DNA of 51,113 bases from a virus, in the IMG/VR virus record IMGVR_UViG_3300025769_016515, positions 1 through 51,113 of that record. The stretch is one strand, 5' to 3'. Of the stretch, positions 7,162 to 16,857 are shown in pieces (position 1 is the first letter of the stretch; each line of letters begins with the position of its first letter). Under the pieces are notes generated by a model. It saw only the letters and a list, made by a program, of their open reading frames with translations. It was not told the origin of the DNA and did no database searches. Position numbers and translations under genes: made by a program.

Positions 7162-8506
7162 GGGAACATTCCCTACTATAATAGCATTCTCTGCCCTGTC
7201 AGTTAGCGCTTCGGCCGCTTTCTATTCAGTTAGCGGCTTGAGCAAACTTTTTGCTGGGGCTTCCTTTGAGGTAATTATAATGGCTGGCTCACTTGAGGTA
7301 GCAAAATTAGTAATTGCCTCTTTACTATATCAATACTGGGATACATTAAATAAAGCACTTAGAGCATATTTAACTATAGCTGCAGTAGTACTGGTATTAA
7401 TTACTAGTATGGGTATTTATGGTTTTTTAAGTGCTGCTTACCAGGACACTTATCAACAACTTACTGTAACACAAAATAAAGTATTATTTTTAGAAAATAA
7501 AGCAAAATTCTATGAGGATGATGTGGCGAGATATGATGAGGAACTTAACAGAATTTCTAATAATATTAGCACTCTCAGTAATGCGAAGGCTACCTCGATC
7601 CAGGTACGAGACACCACGTCATCTACAGGTCTTCGATCAACCGTCTCCACTGCTGAACTTCGATTGGCTCAACAGCGTATTGAAGTTGAAGAAGAAAATC
7701 GTAAAGAGGTTAACGAAAGAAGAACAGTAGCAGCCGATAGTTTACAAAAATATAAACTTCAAATCCTAGAATTACAAAACAACTCAGCTGTAGCAGGTGA
7801 ATTAGGTCCCTTACAATATCTTTCTGGATTAACAGGAACGTCAATGGATAAAATTATTAACTGGTTATTACTTGTTATTATATTTGTATTTGATCCTTTA
7901 GCAATATCTTTAGTTGTAGCAGCAAATATGGCGTTTGCCAATGCCTTTCCTAAACGAGAAGAAGAAACATCTATACCGGGTGTGTTTAAAGATGAAGAAT
8001 TTGAACCTTGGGATGGTTCAGAAATAGAACTAGAAGCAGACCCAAATGATTTACCTGATTTAGAAGAAATTGAAGTTAATAAACCTGAAGTAGTCAAAGG
8101 CGATTCAAATTTTTTATCTAAATTAGATGAAATCGAAGCTCGAATGCTTAAAGAAGATACTATAGAAGAACAACATTTAAAAATCCAAGAGCAAGACGAA
8201 AAAATAAAACAACTAGAAAATGAAATAGATTTAGCACATGAGGAAATAAATGAATTAGATCGTGCTGCTATTAGAATGGTTGATGGTATAAAACATATAG
8301 ATGACTATTTAAAACACCACGGAAGATATTACGATGCAAGTGGTGTAAAATGGGATGATGTAAAATTAGGTTTTGCAGAAGAAAGTGATTATATTGAGAA
8401 ACGAAAATTAAGATCAAAACCTATAGGAAAAACAGATCCATACTTAGATAAAAATGAAGATCCTGATTATCCTAAAAATGATAAAGACAATATAATAACT
8501 TATTAA
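7133..8506 (+). CDS. Membrane protein with central coiled coil
   Basis: A 457-residue protein with about four hydrophobic segments: residues 12-35, 45-65 and 78-100 before, and 245-268 after, a long charged helical region (about 105-220) with heptad-like patterns. A D/E-rich cytosolic-looking tail from about 275 carries a second coiled coil near 340-385. The layout suggests an inner-membrane protein with its coiled coil on one side, known in marine T4-like phages only as a hypothetical membrane protein. No enzymatic motif is seen. The start overlaps the MazG-like gene by 29 bases. Confidence 0.7.
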   Translation: MKNFLNLIRKGTFPTIIAFSALSVSASAAFYSVSGLSKLFAGASFEVIIMAGSLEVAKLVIASLLYQYWDTLNKALRAYLTIAAVVLVLITSMGIYGFLSAAYQDTYQQLTVTQNKVLFLENKAKFYEDDVARYDEELNRISNNISTLSNAKATSIQVRDTTSSTGLRSTVSTAELRLAQQRIEVEEENRKEVNERRTVAADSLQKYKLQILELQNNSAVAGELGPLQYLSGLTGTSMDKIINWLLLVIIFVFDPLAISLVVAANMAFANAFPKREEETSIPGVFKDEEFEPWDGSEIELEADPNDLPDLEEIEVNKPEVVKGDSNFLSKLDEIEARMLKEDTIEEQHLKIQEQDEKIKQLENEIDLAHEEINELDRAAIRMVDGIKHIDDYLKHHGRYYDASGVKWDDVKLGFAEESDYIEKRKLRSKPIGKTDPYLDKNEDPDYPKNDKDNIITY

Positions 8507-8512
8507 AAATAA

Positions 8513-9139
8513 ATGTTTAATTTTCCTGATCAATATTCAACTCCTACTTCTATTGCAAATTTTAAAAATTTTTTAGATTTAAGAGAAATAAATAATTTAT
8601 TTGAATCTATTAAAACTTTACCTTATACACAAGGAACAGTTGTAAATTCTTCTAAATTTAAAAAGGATATAAGAAATAGTAATATTAAATGGGTCCCTCA
8701 TTCTGATGAATTTAAATGGTTATATCATAAATGTATTGATATAATTACCCAATATAATTCATATAATTGGAAATTTGATCTAAAAAGTGCCCCTGAATCT
8801 TTTCAATATACTGAATATAATAGTAATCAAAAAGGACATTATGATTGGCATATAGATATAGGCTCAGCCTTAACTTCTCATCGAAAAGTATCTGTTACAA
8901 TCCAACTCTCAGACCCCTCAGAATATGAAGGAGGCTATTTACAACTTTTTAATACAGGTGATGATAACCCTAACGAATATGATTATAGTTTGGATACCCC
9001 TTATTATATTAAAAGTGTTAAAAAAGAAATAGGTACTATTACAATTTTTCCTTCTTTTATGCCCCATAGAGTTAGTCGTGTAACTAAAGGAGTTAGAAAA
9101 TCTTTAGTATTATGGGTTGGAGGTTGTTCATTTAAATAA
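8513..9139 (+). CDS. 2OG-Fe(II) oxygenase, PKHD/prolyl-hydroxylase-like
   Basis: A 208-residue oxygenase with the full facial triad: HID at 113-115, His185 in FPSFMPHRV, and Arg195 for 2-oxoglutarate. The intervening blocks KVSVTIQLSDPSEYEGGYLQ (125-144) and GTITIFPSF are typical of PiuC/PKHD-type and prolyl 4-hydroxylase-like enzymes that hydroxylate peptides or small molecules. It is the clearest of the five oxygenases in this window. It immediately precedes the DNA polymerase, with 15 bases between. Confidence 0.85.
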   Translation: MFNFPDQYSTPTSIANFKNFLDLREINNLFESIKTLPYTQGTVVNSSKFKKDIRNSNIKWVPHSDEFKWLYHKCIDIITQYNSYNWKFDLKSAPESFQYTEYNSNQKGHYDWHIDIGSALTSHRKVSVTIQLSDPSEYEGGYLQLFNTGDDNPNEYDYSLDTPYYIKSVKKEIGTITIFPSFMPHRVSRVTKGVRKSLVLWVGGCSFK

Positions 9140-9154
9140 TATATTAATAAGGTT

Positions 9155-10915
9155 ATGTATAAAAAGATTTACGAACAAGGTAGAGGAGAAAATAAACATC
9201 TAATACATTTGTGGACAGATGAAGGTTACGAAAAAATAGAGTGGAACAATTATGCCTATAAAGAATGTCGCCCTGAAGAGGCTGAATTTACAGGTCTAAA
9301 AGGCGAACCACTCCGTAAAACCCATGACTGGGATAGAAAAACCCCTAACTTACATTTTGGTGACATTTCAGCTCACCAAAAGTTCTTAATAGAAAAATAC
9401 GGTACAAACGATGAAACCTCTAAAACTTGTAGAGAGGTTTTCTTTGATATTGAGTGTGAAATGGGGGGAGCACTTACAGAAGAATATATTTCAAATGCTC
9501 CTAAACCCATAACTTCAATTGCTTGGTATGATAAACAAGTTGACCAATGGGCAATTGTTATTTTAGATAAAAAGGGACAATTAAAGCGCACTAAAGTAAG
9601 AAACAAAGAAATTATACCTTTTAGACACGAGGCAGATTTGTTAGATTGTTTTATCTCTAGAATGGAAGAGATACAACCTGATATGCTTGTAGGATATAAT
9701 AGTGACTATTTCGATATTCCCTACTTATATTATAGAACTTGTATTGTATTAGGTGACAAAGAAGCTAAAAGATTGTCACCAATTGGTATTGTTAAGCACG
9801 CTAAAAATAATCAATATTGGTATACAAAAGATATGTTTGTTGATATTGCTGGTTTAGAATCAATGGATTATATGCGCTTACATAAAAAGTACAGTTGGGA
9901 AGATGAACCAAGTTGGAAACTCGATGCTATCGGCGAAAAATACGTAGGTATCAACAAAATTGAATACGAGGGTACATTAGATGATTTATTTGAAACTGAT
10001 ATTCAAAAGTTTATACAATATAACTTTGTTGACGTTGAAATATTAGTTGAACTAGACAAAAAATTACAATATCTAGCCTTAACAAGAAACCTGGCACACA
10101 AAGGTAAAATTAGATATGGTGAAGTATATGCTTCCTCTAAAATCCACGATGGTGCTATTTCAGCTTATTTATTATCCCAAGGAATTATCCCACCAGGTCG
10201 TCCACACGGAGAAAAGAAATTAAATTATGCTGGTGGTTACCTGTTTTGCCCTAAAGCAGGTTTATACAAGTACATGTTTGATGAAGATTTAACTTCACTA
10301 TACCCTTCAATTATAATGTCTTTAAATATAGGACGAGAAACAATTGTAGGTAAAATTGTACCTGAATCATTACCTGAAAATTTAGAAGAATTTGGACCCT
10401 ATGGAGGTAAACCAGATCGCAATAATTATTTAGGTTTAAACGATTTAGAGGCTATGAACCCTGAAGAAGAACTTATAGTTATGGATCCTAATAGAAGGGG
10501 CAATCCTAGAGCTACAGTTACAGTTGAAAAACTGGTAGGAATGATAAAACAAAATAAATGGGCTGTAGCAGCAAATGGTACATTTTTTAGAACAGATAAA
10601 GAATCTGTATTATCAACTATTCTTAAAAAATGGTTTGAAGAAAGAGTATTATATAAAAATGAAATGAAAAAATGCTATAAAGCAGGTGATAATGAAGGTG
10701 GTGCTAAAAATCACTTACTACAGTATACAATGAAAATCTTACTTAACTCATTGTATGGTGCTACAGCATTAAACTCATTTAGATATGGAATGCCTTTATC
10801 TATATTATCAGAAGCAATCACATTATCAGGGTGGCGCATTATACAAGAATCAGCATTATCCGCTAATCGCCATATGAACCAGGTATTAAGAAACCAAGTG
10901 AAACTAGAAATATGA
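9155..10915 (+). CDS. 43: DNA polymerase family B, N-terminal piece (exonuclease, motifs A and B)
   Basis: A 586-residue N-terminal part of a T4 gp43-type replicative polymerase. The 3'-5' exonuclease motifs are intact: FFDIE (D98, E100), YNSDYFDIPY (D187) and YNFVD (D293). Polymerase motif A is DLTSLYPS from D378, and motif B is KILLNSLYGA (527-536). The protein stops 50 residues after motif B, before motif C, which lies on the separate gene at 16854-17777. Together the pieces have 893 residues against 898 in T4 gp43, so nothing essential seems lost. The end carries no intein-like splice junction. The stop overlaps the next gene as ATGA. Confidence 0.92.
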   Translation: MYKKIYEQGRGENKHLIHLWTDEGYEKIEWNNYAYKECRPEEAEFTGLKGEPLRKTHDWDRKTPNLHFGDISAHQKFLIEKYGTNDETSKTCREVFFDIECEMGGALTEEYISNAPKPITSIAWYDKQVDQWAIVILDKKGQLKRTKVRNKEIIPFRHEADLLDCFISRMEEIQPDMLVGYNSDYFDIPYLYYRTCIVLGDKEAKRLSPIGIVKHAKNNQYWYTKDMFVDIAGLESMDYMRLHKKYSWEDEPSWKLDAIGEKYVGINKIEYEGTLDDLFETDIQKFIQYNFVDVEILVELDKKLQYLALTRNLAHKGKIRYGEVYASSKIHDGAISAYLLSQGIIPPGRPHGEKKLNYAGGYLFCPKAGLYKYMFDEDLTSLYPSIIMSLNIGRETIVGKIVPESLPENLEEFGPYGGKPDRNNYLGLNDLEAMNPEEELIVMDPNRRGNPRATVTVEKLVGMIKQNKWAVAANGTFFRTDKESVLSTILKKWFEERVLYKNEMKKCYKAGDNEGGAKNHLLQYTMKILLNSLYGATALNSFRYGMPLSILSEAITLSGWRIIQESALSANRHMNQVLRNQVKLEI

Positions 10916-11676
10916 GTTTACCCAGTGTTATGGATTTTATTGATATTAAAACATTTCTAAATAAAGGAGTTGGTCAGTACTCTGATAGATTTATAGAATT
11001 TTTAGAAAAAAACCCATCAAAAATAAATTTAATCAAAAAAATTCCAATAAATAAAATAAAAGAATTTTATCGTTGTAGAGTTCATACCCCTAGATTTACT
11101 GATTTTTCTTATATTTTAAATTTTTTAGAAATTCATAATTTTTTTAATAATCCTTTTTGTCAAGGTGTTTCTGAATATATTGAATGGAATCAAAAACCAA
11201 TGGCTAAAACTATAGAAGACTTTTCTTTATATACAATGTTATTACAAGAAATAAACCCTTTATCAGTTATTGAATTGGGAACGGGTAATGGGAATTTTAC
11301 TAACTATATGAAAGATGTTTTAGGAGATAAAACTAAAATAATGTCTTTTGATAAAAATGGAAATCATTATTTTTGTGATTCAAAAGATTTAAGTACTTTT
11401 GATCCTTATACTTCTGATTTTAATAATTTAAAACCCCCTATTCTTTTTATAGAAGATGTTCATGTAAATACATTTAATAATTTAGAATACTTCTTCCAAT
11501 ACTCTACCCCAAGTTGTTATTTTGTTATAGAAGATTGTAGTCCTAAATCTAAATTAAATGCTGTAAAAAAATGGTTTTTAAATCATAAAGAAGTTTTAGC
11601 TATTGATACTAAATATACTGGGATGTTTGGTACTTTTAATACAATTGTTGTAAAACATTTAAAAGCAAAAATATAA
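10912..11676 (+). CDS. CmcI-like class I methyltransferase
   Basis: A 254-residue protein with a SAM-binding glycine-rich loop VIELGTGNGNF (119-129), then the aspartate strand IMSFDKNG and the FVIEDCSP block, resembling the CmcI/rhamnosyl O-methyltransferase family. Members methylate sugar or small-molecule hydroxyls. The first 100 residues are helical and not recognised. It is the first gene of the block inserted between the polymerase halves and is translationally coupled to the polymerase N-piece. Confidence 0.6.
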   Translation: MSLPSVMDFIDIKTFLNKGVGQYSDRFIEFLEKNPSKINLIKKIPINKIKEFYRCRVHTPRFTDFSYILNFLEIHNFFNNPFCQGVSEYIEWNQKPMAKTIEDFSLYTMLLQEINPLSVIELGTGNGNFTNYMKDVLGDKTKIMSFDKNGNHYFCDSKDLSTFDPYTSDFNNLKPPILFIEDVHVNTFNNLEYFFQYSTPSCYFVIEDCSPKSKLNAVKKWFLNHKEVLAIDTKYTGMFGTFNTIVVKHLKAKI

Positions 11677-12017
11677 TGGAATTAGAAAGTAGACCTTGGG
11701 GTATGTATGAAGTTTTATTAGATTCACCTGAATGTAAAGTAAAACGAATAACAGTAAACCCAGGCCAAAAATTATCATATCAATATCATACTAAAAGACG
11801 TGAACAATGGACAGTAGTTAAAGGTAATTTAACTATAATTTTAGATGATAATGAAATATTTAGAGCACCTGGTGAATCAATTAAAATACCCTTAGGGGCT
11901 AAACATAGAGCTTGGAATGAAACAGATGAAATAGTACAATTTATAGAAGTCCAAACCGGAACTTATTTTGGGGAAGACGATATAGTAAGAATAGAAGACG
12001 ATTATAACAGAGAATAA
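11676..12017 (+). CDS. Stand-alone cupin, mannose-6-phosphate isomerase type II-like
   Basis: A 113-residue protein matching the C-terminal cupin domain of ManC-type bifunctional enzymes, which interconverts fructose-6-P and mannose-6-P. The family start RPWGMYEVL (6-14), VKRITVNPGQKLSYQYH (22-38), EQWTVVKG (43-50), IPLGAKHRAW (71-80) and GTYFGEDDIVRIEDDY (95-110) are all recognisable. Metal ligands are probably H38, E43 and H77. The guanylyltransferase domain is missing; sugar nucleotidyltransfer might come from 41696-43063. It would feed the GDP-mannose/GDP-fucose route with the phosphomannomutase at 18310. Confidence 0.82.
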   Translation: MELESRPWGMYEVLLDSPECKVKRITVNPGQKLSYQYHTKRREQWTVVKGNLTIILDDNEIFRAPGESIKIPLGAKHRAWNETDEIVQFIEVQTGTYFGEDDIVRIEDDYNRE

Positions 12018-12018
12018 T

Positions 12019-12282
12019 ATGGCATTATCAAAACAATCATTAAGAAAAGGTGTTCACATAATGATGAACGGAAAGTTAGCTACAAAAGAGGAACTTATAA
12101 AAATGAGCCAAGAATGGAGCGAAAAACGAGAAGTATTTTTTCGTAAAATGTTACAACAAGGAGGTAGATTTTCCTTTGATGGGATTAAATTTGAAATAAA
12201 AATTAGAGCTAACATATCTGAAAGATCGGATGGAGAAATAGATGGGGGCATAGTTACTATTCCCGGAGATAGTAGATTTTAA
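12019..12282 (+). CDS. Small protein of unknown function
   Basis: An 87-residue charged protein, soluble by composition, with a helical N-terminal half and a short beta-like C-terminal half (RFSFDGIKFEIKIR). I recognise no family. It fits exactly between the cupin and the glycosyltransferase gene, ending where the next ATG begins, so it is probably real. Confidence 0.6.
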   Translation: MALSKQSLRKGVHIMMNGKLATKEELIKMSQEWSEKREVFFRKMLQQGGRFSFDGIKFEIKIRANISERSDGEIDGGIVTIPGDSRF

Positions 12283-13721
12283 TGGAAAACTTTGTTTGGA
12301 TTACAGGTGGAGACAAGTCCTATATGGGCATGGTTAAAATCTTAGCTGAGAGTTTACTTAAATTTTCTAAGTATAAACTTATAGTTTATGGTTTTAATTG
12401 TGATGTTGACATTGATTTACCTAATGTAATTCAAAAAAGAGTAAATTTTGCACCAAAAAATACACACCATTTTAGTTATGAGCCTGATTTAATTAATAAA
12501 GATTATTCTTTATATTATGGGAAATACATAGCAAGTTTATATTCATTTGAAGAAAATTTTGAAAAATTTGCTTGGTTAGATGGTGATGCTTTTGTTACCG
12601 AAAATATAGATAATTCATTAAAACTCTTTAATGATTTACCATATTATCCACTATTCATGAGATATTATCACCCAGATGTGGCTCAATGGAAATTACATGG
12701 ACAAATTAAATTAGAAGGAAAATATGGGATGGAACTATCTACTTTAAAAAATATTCAAAGAAATCCTTTTAATAGAATTTTAGCTACTGGGTTTTATTTT
12801 TATGATAGAAAAAGTAAATGGTTTTTTGAAAAATGTATGGAATGGTACTCCGAATTAAGTAATAGGAGTATGCGTATCTTTGTTGATACAAATGCTTTTT
12901 CTGAAGAAAGAACAGCTAATTGTATTTTATGGCAACACAACCAAAACCAATACCTCCCAGTTACTTGGAACAATTATTATAGTTCTCCTGAAGAAACTAA
13001 AGTAAATAATTACTTTCTTAAAAAAGGTTTTGATATAATGTACAATGAAAATACATTAGAACCTTATTTTATACATGGACCAGATCCTCATATAATTAAA
13101 AAATCCCCAGAAATTTTAAAATCTACTTATAACGATTATATCTGCACCAAGTTAATGATTGTAGCTCACCCAGATGATGAAACTATTTTTGGGGGTATAG
13201 AATTAGCCCAATATGGGCCTGAATATAAAGTAGTTTGTTTAACTAATAGTTCAAATGAATTACGTAAAAAGGAATTTAATAAAGCTATGAGATCTTTAAA
13301 AGTAAGATCTTGGGAAATGTGGGATTGGAAAGATGATTTGTATAACTTTACAGATTTAGATATTAAAAAAATTAAAACCTTAATAAATAGTAGAACTTGG
13401 GAAAAAATTGTAACACATAATCCTATAGGTGAGTATGGCCATCCCCAACATAAAGCTGTATTTGATGCTGTAAAATCTATTACTGATAATTTTTATGTTT
13501 TTGGTAAATCAACTAAAAATGATATTAAATTGTTAAACAAAAAAGTAAAAGCTTTAAATTTTTATCTCTCTGAAAAAGATATAATTCAACAATTACTAAC
13601 CAAAAATGGAGATTGGTTTAAAAGTAATGATAATTCTACTAATTATATAGAGCACGAATCAATAGAAAAGTATAATCCTGAAAAGGATATTACTCCTTAT
13701 ATAGCTTGTTATGACAAATAA
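12282..13721 (+). CDS. Fusion: GT-A-like glycosyltransferase domain + PIG-L (LmbE) deacetylase
   Basis: A 479-residue two-domain protein. Residues 1 to about 280 look like a GT-A nucleotide-sugar transferase with a DxD motif in FAWLDGDAF (97-105). From about 290 it is a PIG-L/LmbE zinc deacetylase: IVAHPDDE (293-300) and GEYGHPQHK (383-391) supply the metal-binding His and Asp. PIG-L enzymes remove an N-acetyl group from GlcNAc-containing molecules. A deacetylase joined to a transferase suggests making or using an amino sugar on a glycan. It lies inside the gap of the split polymerase and overlaps the next gene by 11 bases. Confidence 0.72.
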   Translation: MENFVWITGGDKSYMGMVKILAESLLKFSKYKLIVYGFNCDVDIDLPNVIQKRVNFAPKNTHHFSYEPDLINKDYSLYYGKYIASLYSFEENFEKFAWLDGDAFVTENIDNSLKLFNDLPYYPLFMRYYHPDVAQWKLHGQIKLEGKYGMELSTLKNIQRNPFNRILATGFYFYDRKSKWFFEKCMEWYSELSNRSMRIFVDTNAFSEERTANCILWQHNQNQYLPVTWNNYYSSPEETKVNNYFLKKGFDIMYNENTLEPYFIHGPDPHIIKKSPEILKSTYNDYICTKLMIVAHPDDETIFGGIELAQYGPEYKVVCLTNSSNELRKKEFNKAMRSLKVRSWEMWDWKDDLYNFTDLDIKKIKTLINSRTWEKIVTHNPIGEYGHPQHKAVFDAVKSITDNFYVFGKSTKNDIKLLNKKVKALNFYLSEKDIIQQLLTKNGDWFKSNDNSTNYIEHESIEKYNPEKDITPYIACYDK

Positions 13722-14742
13722 AGAATGTTTTTTAGTTACAGCTTATTGTAATACAGAAGAAAAAAAACAAGTATTACAAAAAACTTTAAATGATTTAAAA
13801 AGATATAATAAAGAAATTATATTATATTCTCACTATCCTATTACTGAAGAAGAAAGTAATTTAACTAATTACGCTGTATATGATTATAGTAACCCTATAG
13901 TAGATATTCACCAAGGTTCTATGTTACATTGGGTAATGGTAGAAAACTTTAGGCTTTGTACTTTATATCCTGACTATGGTTATGCTGCTGTCCAACAGTG
14001 GAAACGAGGATTACTATATGCTAATATGTTAGGATTTAAAAAAGTTTATGTTTTAAATTATGATTTAGATATAAATGATCAATTAGTATATTTACTAGAA
14101 AAAGGTTTAGAACAACATAAAAGTGTTTTATTAGATTATGATCTACCTCAACAAAACCCGGGTATGCATATGTCTTTAGCAGGTATTCAAACCCAATATT
14201 TTTTAGAACTTTTAAACCAAATAAATTATTTAGACTATTTAAGCACTCATCATGACAATATCCCAGAAAATTATTTGTTTAATAAATTCAACTCAGATAA
14301 TACTATGGTAGTTCCTGTTGGGGAATGGGAAAATATTGCTACTACATCTATTAGAATGGGAGAACAAAGTTTTGTAGAAGAATTTTATACTAGAAATGGT
14401 TATAAGTGGATATTAGGTCAAGAAAAGATATTTGATAAAGGAGTTGAATCTAACCCTGATAAAGTAGTATTATGTCTTTGGGATGTTGAAGACAATTTAG
14501 AAGTTGAAATTTTTATAGATGGAAAAGGTATTCCTTTAAAAGATATTAAAAAAACAGATAGAACAATTCAAATATATCTTCCTATACCTTATAGTCAAAT
14601 TACTCAATATGTAGGTAAATTTGTAAATAATACATTTGAGCATGTAGAAGGAAGATTAAAAATTATTATAAATGGTGTGGAAATTGAAAAAGAATTACTT
14701 AGATTATGCACTATATCCGCAATTGAAAATATAAATGAATAA
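13711..14742 (+). CDS. Putative GT-A-fold glycosyltransferase
   Basis: A 343-residue protein with an N-terminal Rossmann-like start (CFLVTAYCNTEE) and a candidate DxD in VYVLNYDLDIND (D118 and D120). This pattern suggests a nucleotide-sugar-dependent transferase, but the family is not one I recognise with certainty. The C-terminal 100 residues form a separate beta-rich region (about 245-335). Neighbours are a GT/PIG-L fusion and a sugar C-methyltransferase. Confidence 0.5.
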   Translation: MTNKECFLVTAYCNTEEKKQVLQKTLNDLKRYNKEIILYSHYPITEEESNLTNYAVYDYSNPIVDIHQGSMLHWVMVENFRLCTLYPDYGYAAVQQWKRGLLYANMLGFKKVYVLNYDLDINDQLVYLLEKGLEQHKSVLLDYDLPQQNPGMHMSLAGIQTQYFLELLNQINYLDYLSTHHDNIPENYLFNKFNSDNTMVVPVGEWENIATTSIRMGEQSFVEEFYTRNGYKWILGQEKIFDKGVESNPDKVVLCLWDVEDNLEVEIFIDGKGIPLKDIKKTDRTIQIYLPIPYSQITQYVGKFVNNTFEHVEGRLKIIINGVEIEKELLRLCTISAIENINE

Positions 14743-15940
14743 CAAAGGTTATACCAAACGACTTACTTGTGCTTCTTGTAATAGTACCAATCTTCATACA
14801 ATACATGATTTTGGTATAGTTCCATTAGCAGGATATTTCCCTTCAGAAGAAGAAAAAAGTATTAAATCTGAATATCCCTTAGAATTTCAAATTTGTACAG
14901 ATTGTTCTTTAGCACAAACAGATAGTATTATTGATGCTGAAATATTATTTAAAGATTATAGATATATTTCTTCAGTGGGGATGCAAAATCATTTTAATCA
15001 ATATGCTGATTGGTTAGTTGAGAAAGAAGGTATAAATAAAGATACTAAAATACTAGAATTCGGATGTAATGATGGCCCCCTACTTTTAGCGTTACAAGAA
15101 AAAGGTATAAAAGCTACAGGTATTGATCCTGCATCCAATATTGTAAAATTAGGTAGAGATAAAGGATTAGATATTATTGATGATTTTTTTAATATAGAAA
15201 CAGTTGATAAGTATAATTTAATACAAAAGTATGATTATATTTTGTCAAGTAATTCTTTTGCCCACATTACAGATATTCAATCCGTTATTTCTGGAGTTAA
15301 ATGTGCTTTAAAATCAAAAGGAAAATTTATAGTTGAAGTACAATATTTAGTTGACTTAATAGATAAATTCCAATTTGATTTTATCTATCATGAACATTTA
15401 TACTATTATACTATAACCAGTCTAAATAATTTATTATTACCGCATGGGTTTTGTGTTGTTGATTTTGAACATATCCCTATCCATTCAGGATCAATTAGAG
15501 TTATTATAAGTAGATGTAAAGATTACGAAGTAAGCGATAAAGTTTATAAACAAATTGAATTTGAAAAATCATACCTTAACTTGGATACTTTTAGTACTAA
15601 AGTTAAAGAATCTTTAGATAATTTAAATAAATTTTTTAAAAATTCTGCAAATAAAACCATTATAGGATACGGAGCTTCAGGTAGAGCAAATATGATAATC
15701 AATACATTAAAACTAACTACAGATAATTTAAAATGTATTATAGATGAATCACCTGAAAGGTACAACCGTTATATAGCAAATCAAGAAATTCCTATTATAT
15801 CTTTAAATAAATTAGATATTAAACCAGACTATATTTTAATTTTAGCTTGGAATTTTGCGGATATGATAATTGAAAAAACAAAACATTTAAAAATACCTTA
15901 TGTTATACCCTTCCCAAATCTTAAAATTGTGCAACCATGA
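14735..15940 (+). CDS. NDP-sugar C-methyltransferase (zinc-binding N-domain, TylCIII-like)
   Basis: A 401-residue three-domain methyltransferase of the type acting on NDP-keto-hexoses. The N-terminal zinc domain has CxxC pairs at C12/C15 and C54/C57. The SAM-binding core follows (ILEFGCNDGPLL, 106-117), then the conserved YHEHLYYY block. A C-terminal Rossmann-like domain contains GYGASGRANMI. The family (Methyltransf_13/Methyltransf_23/Methyltransf_14 architecture) places a methyl on C3 or C5 of a 4-keto sugar. Substrates could come from the dehydratase genes at 15937 or downstream of 31145. It overlaps both neighbours by a few bases. Confidence 0.82.
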   Translation: MNNKGYTKRLTCASCNSTNLHTIHDFGIVPLAGYFPSEEEKSIKSEYPLEFQICTDCSLAQTDSIIDAEILFKDYRYISSVGMQNHFNQYADWLVEKEGINKDTKILEFGCNDGPLLLALQEKGIKATGIDPASNIVKLGRDKGLDIIDDFFNIETVDKYNLIQKYDYILSSNSFAHITDIQSVISGVKCALKSKGKFIVEVQYLVDLIDKFQFDFIYHEHLYYYTITSLNNLLLPHGFCVVDFEHIPIHSGSIRVIISRCKDYEVSDKVYKQIEFEKSYLNLDTFSTKVKESLDNLNKFFKNSANKTIIGYGASGRANMIINTLKLTTDNLKCIIDESPERYNRYIANQEIPIISLNKLDIKPDYILILAWNFADMIIEKTKHLKIPYVIPFPNLKIVQP

Positions 15941-16857
15941 AAGGTAAAAAAATTTTTATAACAGGAGGAGCTGGTTATTTAGGGTCTCATTTAGTAGAAC
16001 GTTACTACAATGATAATGATATTACTGTATACTCAAGAGATGAGGCTAAACATTACTATTTAAAAAAACGTTTTCCTAAAATTAAATGTATAATAGGAGA
16101 TGTACGAAATGCTGATTTATTAATTAGATCTGCTAAAGGACATAATATTGGTATATTTGCAGCATCCTTAAAACAAATAGAATCTGTAGATCAAAATGTA
16201 GAAGAAGCAGTTAGGGTTTTAATTGATGGGGCTATAAATTCTAGAAGAGCAGCTGAGGAAAACAATTTTCAAGCCGCATGTTTTATCTCATCTGATAAAT
16301 CAAGAGCAGCTACCACATTATACGGCTCAATGAAATTTATAGCCGGAGAATCATTTATAGTCAATTCCGAACAATCTAATGTTAAACTATCTTCAGCAAT
16401 ATATGGTAACGTTTTAAATTCTACAGGTAGTATAATTCCTTTAATATGGGATTCTATTGAAAAAGGATATCCTCTAACTTTATATTCTTCTGAAATGACT
16501 CGCTTTATGATTGATATTGAGGAAGCTATGGATTTAATAGAGGTAGGGTTACAATTAGATGGTGTTAATGTTATTCCCAAATTAAACTCATTTTTAGTTA
16601 AAGATTTATTTGAAATTTATGCTGATAAATTCGGCTTAAAGTATAAAATTGGTCAACCTCGTATATCTGAAAAAATACATGAGGTAATGGTATCCAAGGA
16701 AGAAATACCTAGAACTTACCTAATGGATAATTATTATATAATGCATTATAATGATTTATCATTAATCCCATTAAAAGAGGAATTTACTAGTGATAAAGCA
16801 GTTGTGTCTAAACAAGAATTAGATCGTATATTACAGACATATAATTACTTTAAATGA
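15937..16857 (+). CDS. CapD/PseB-like NDP-sugar 4,6-dehydratase or epimerase
   Basis: A 306-residue short-chain dehydrogenase/reductase of the polysaccharide-synthesis subgroup. The NAD-binding motif is GGAGYLG (10-16). SRDEAKHYYLKKRFP, IGDVRN and AASLKQIESV match the PseB/CapD UDP-GlcNAc dehydratase or epimerase pattern, followed by an ISSDKS block where the family has ISTDK, and a YGSMK active-site motif. Length is slightly short for PseB. It is the last gene of the block between the polymerase halves and overlaps the polymerase C-piece by four bases (ATGA). Confidence 0.8.
   Translation: MKGKKIFITGGAGYLGSHLVERYYNDNDITVYSRDEAKHYYLKKRFPKIKCIIGDVRNADLLIRSAKGHNIGIFAASLKQIESVDQNVEEAVRVLIDGAINSRRAAEENNFQAACFISSDKSRAATTLYGSMKFIAGESFIVNSEQSNVKLSSAIYGNVLNSTGSIIPLIWDSIEKGYPLTLYSSEMTRFMIDIEEAMDLIEVGLQLDGVNVIPKLNSFLVKDLFEIYADKFGLKYKIGQPRISEKIHEVMVSKEEIPRTYLMDNYYIMHYNDLSLIPLKEEFTSDKAVVSKQELDRILQTYNYFK

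Noticed and set aside
10912-16857. Homing endonuclease as cause of the polymerase split
   Set aside because: None of the inserted genes shows GIY-YIG, LAGLIDADG or HNH motifs.
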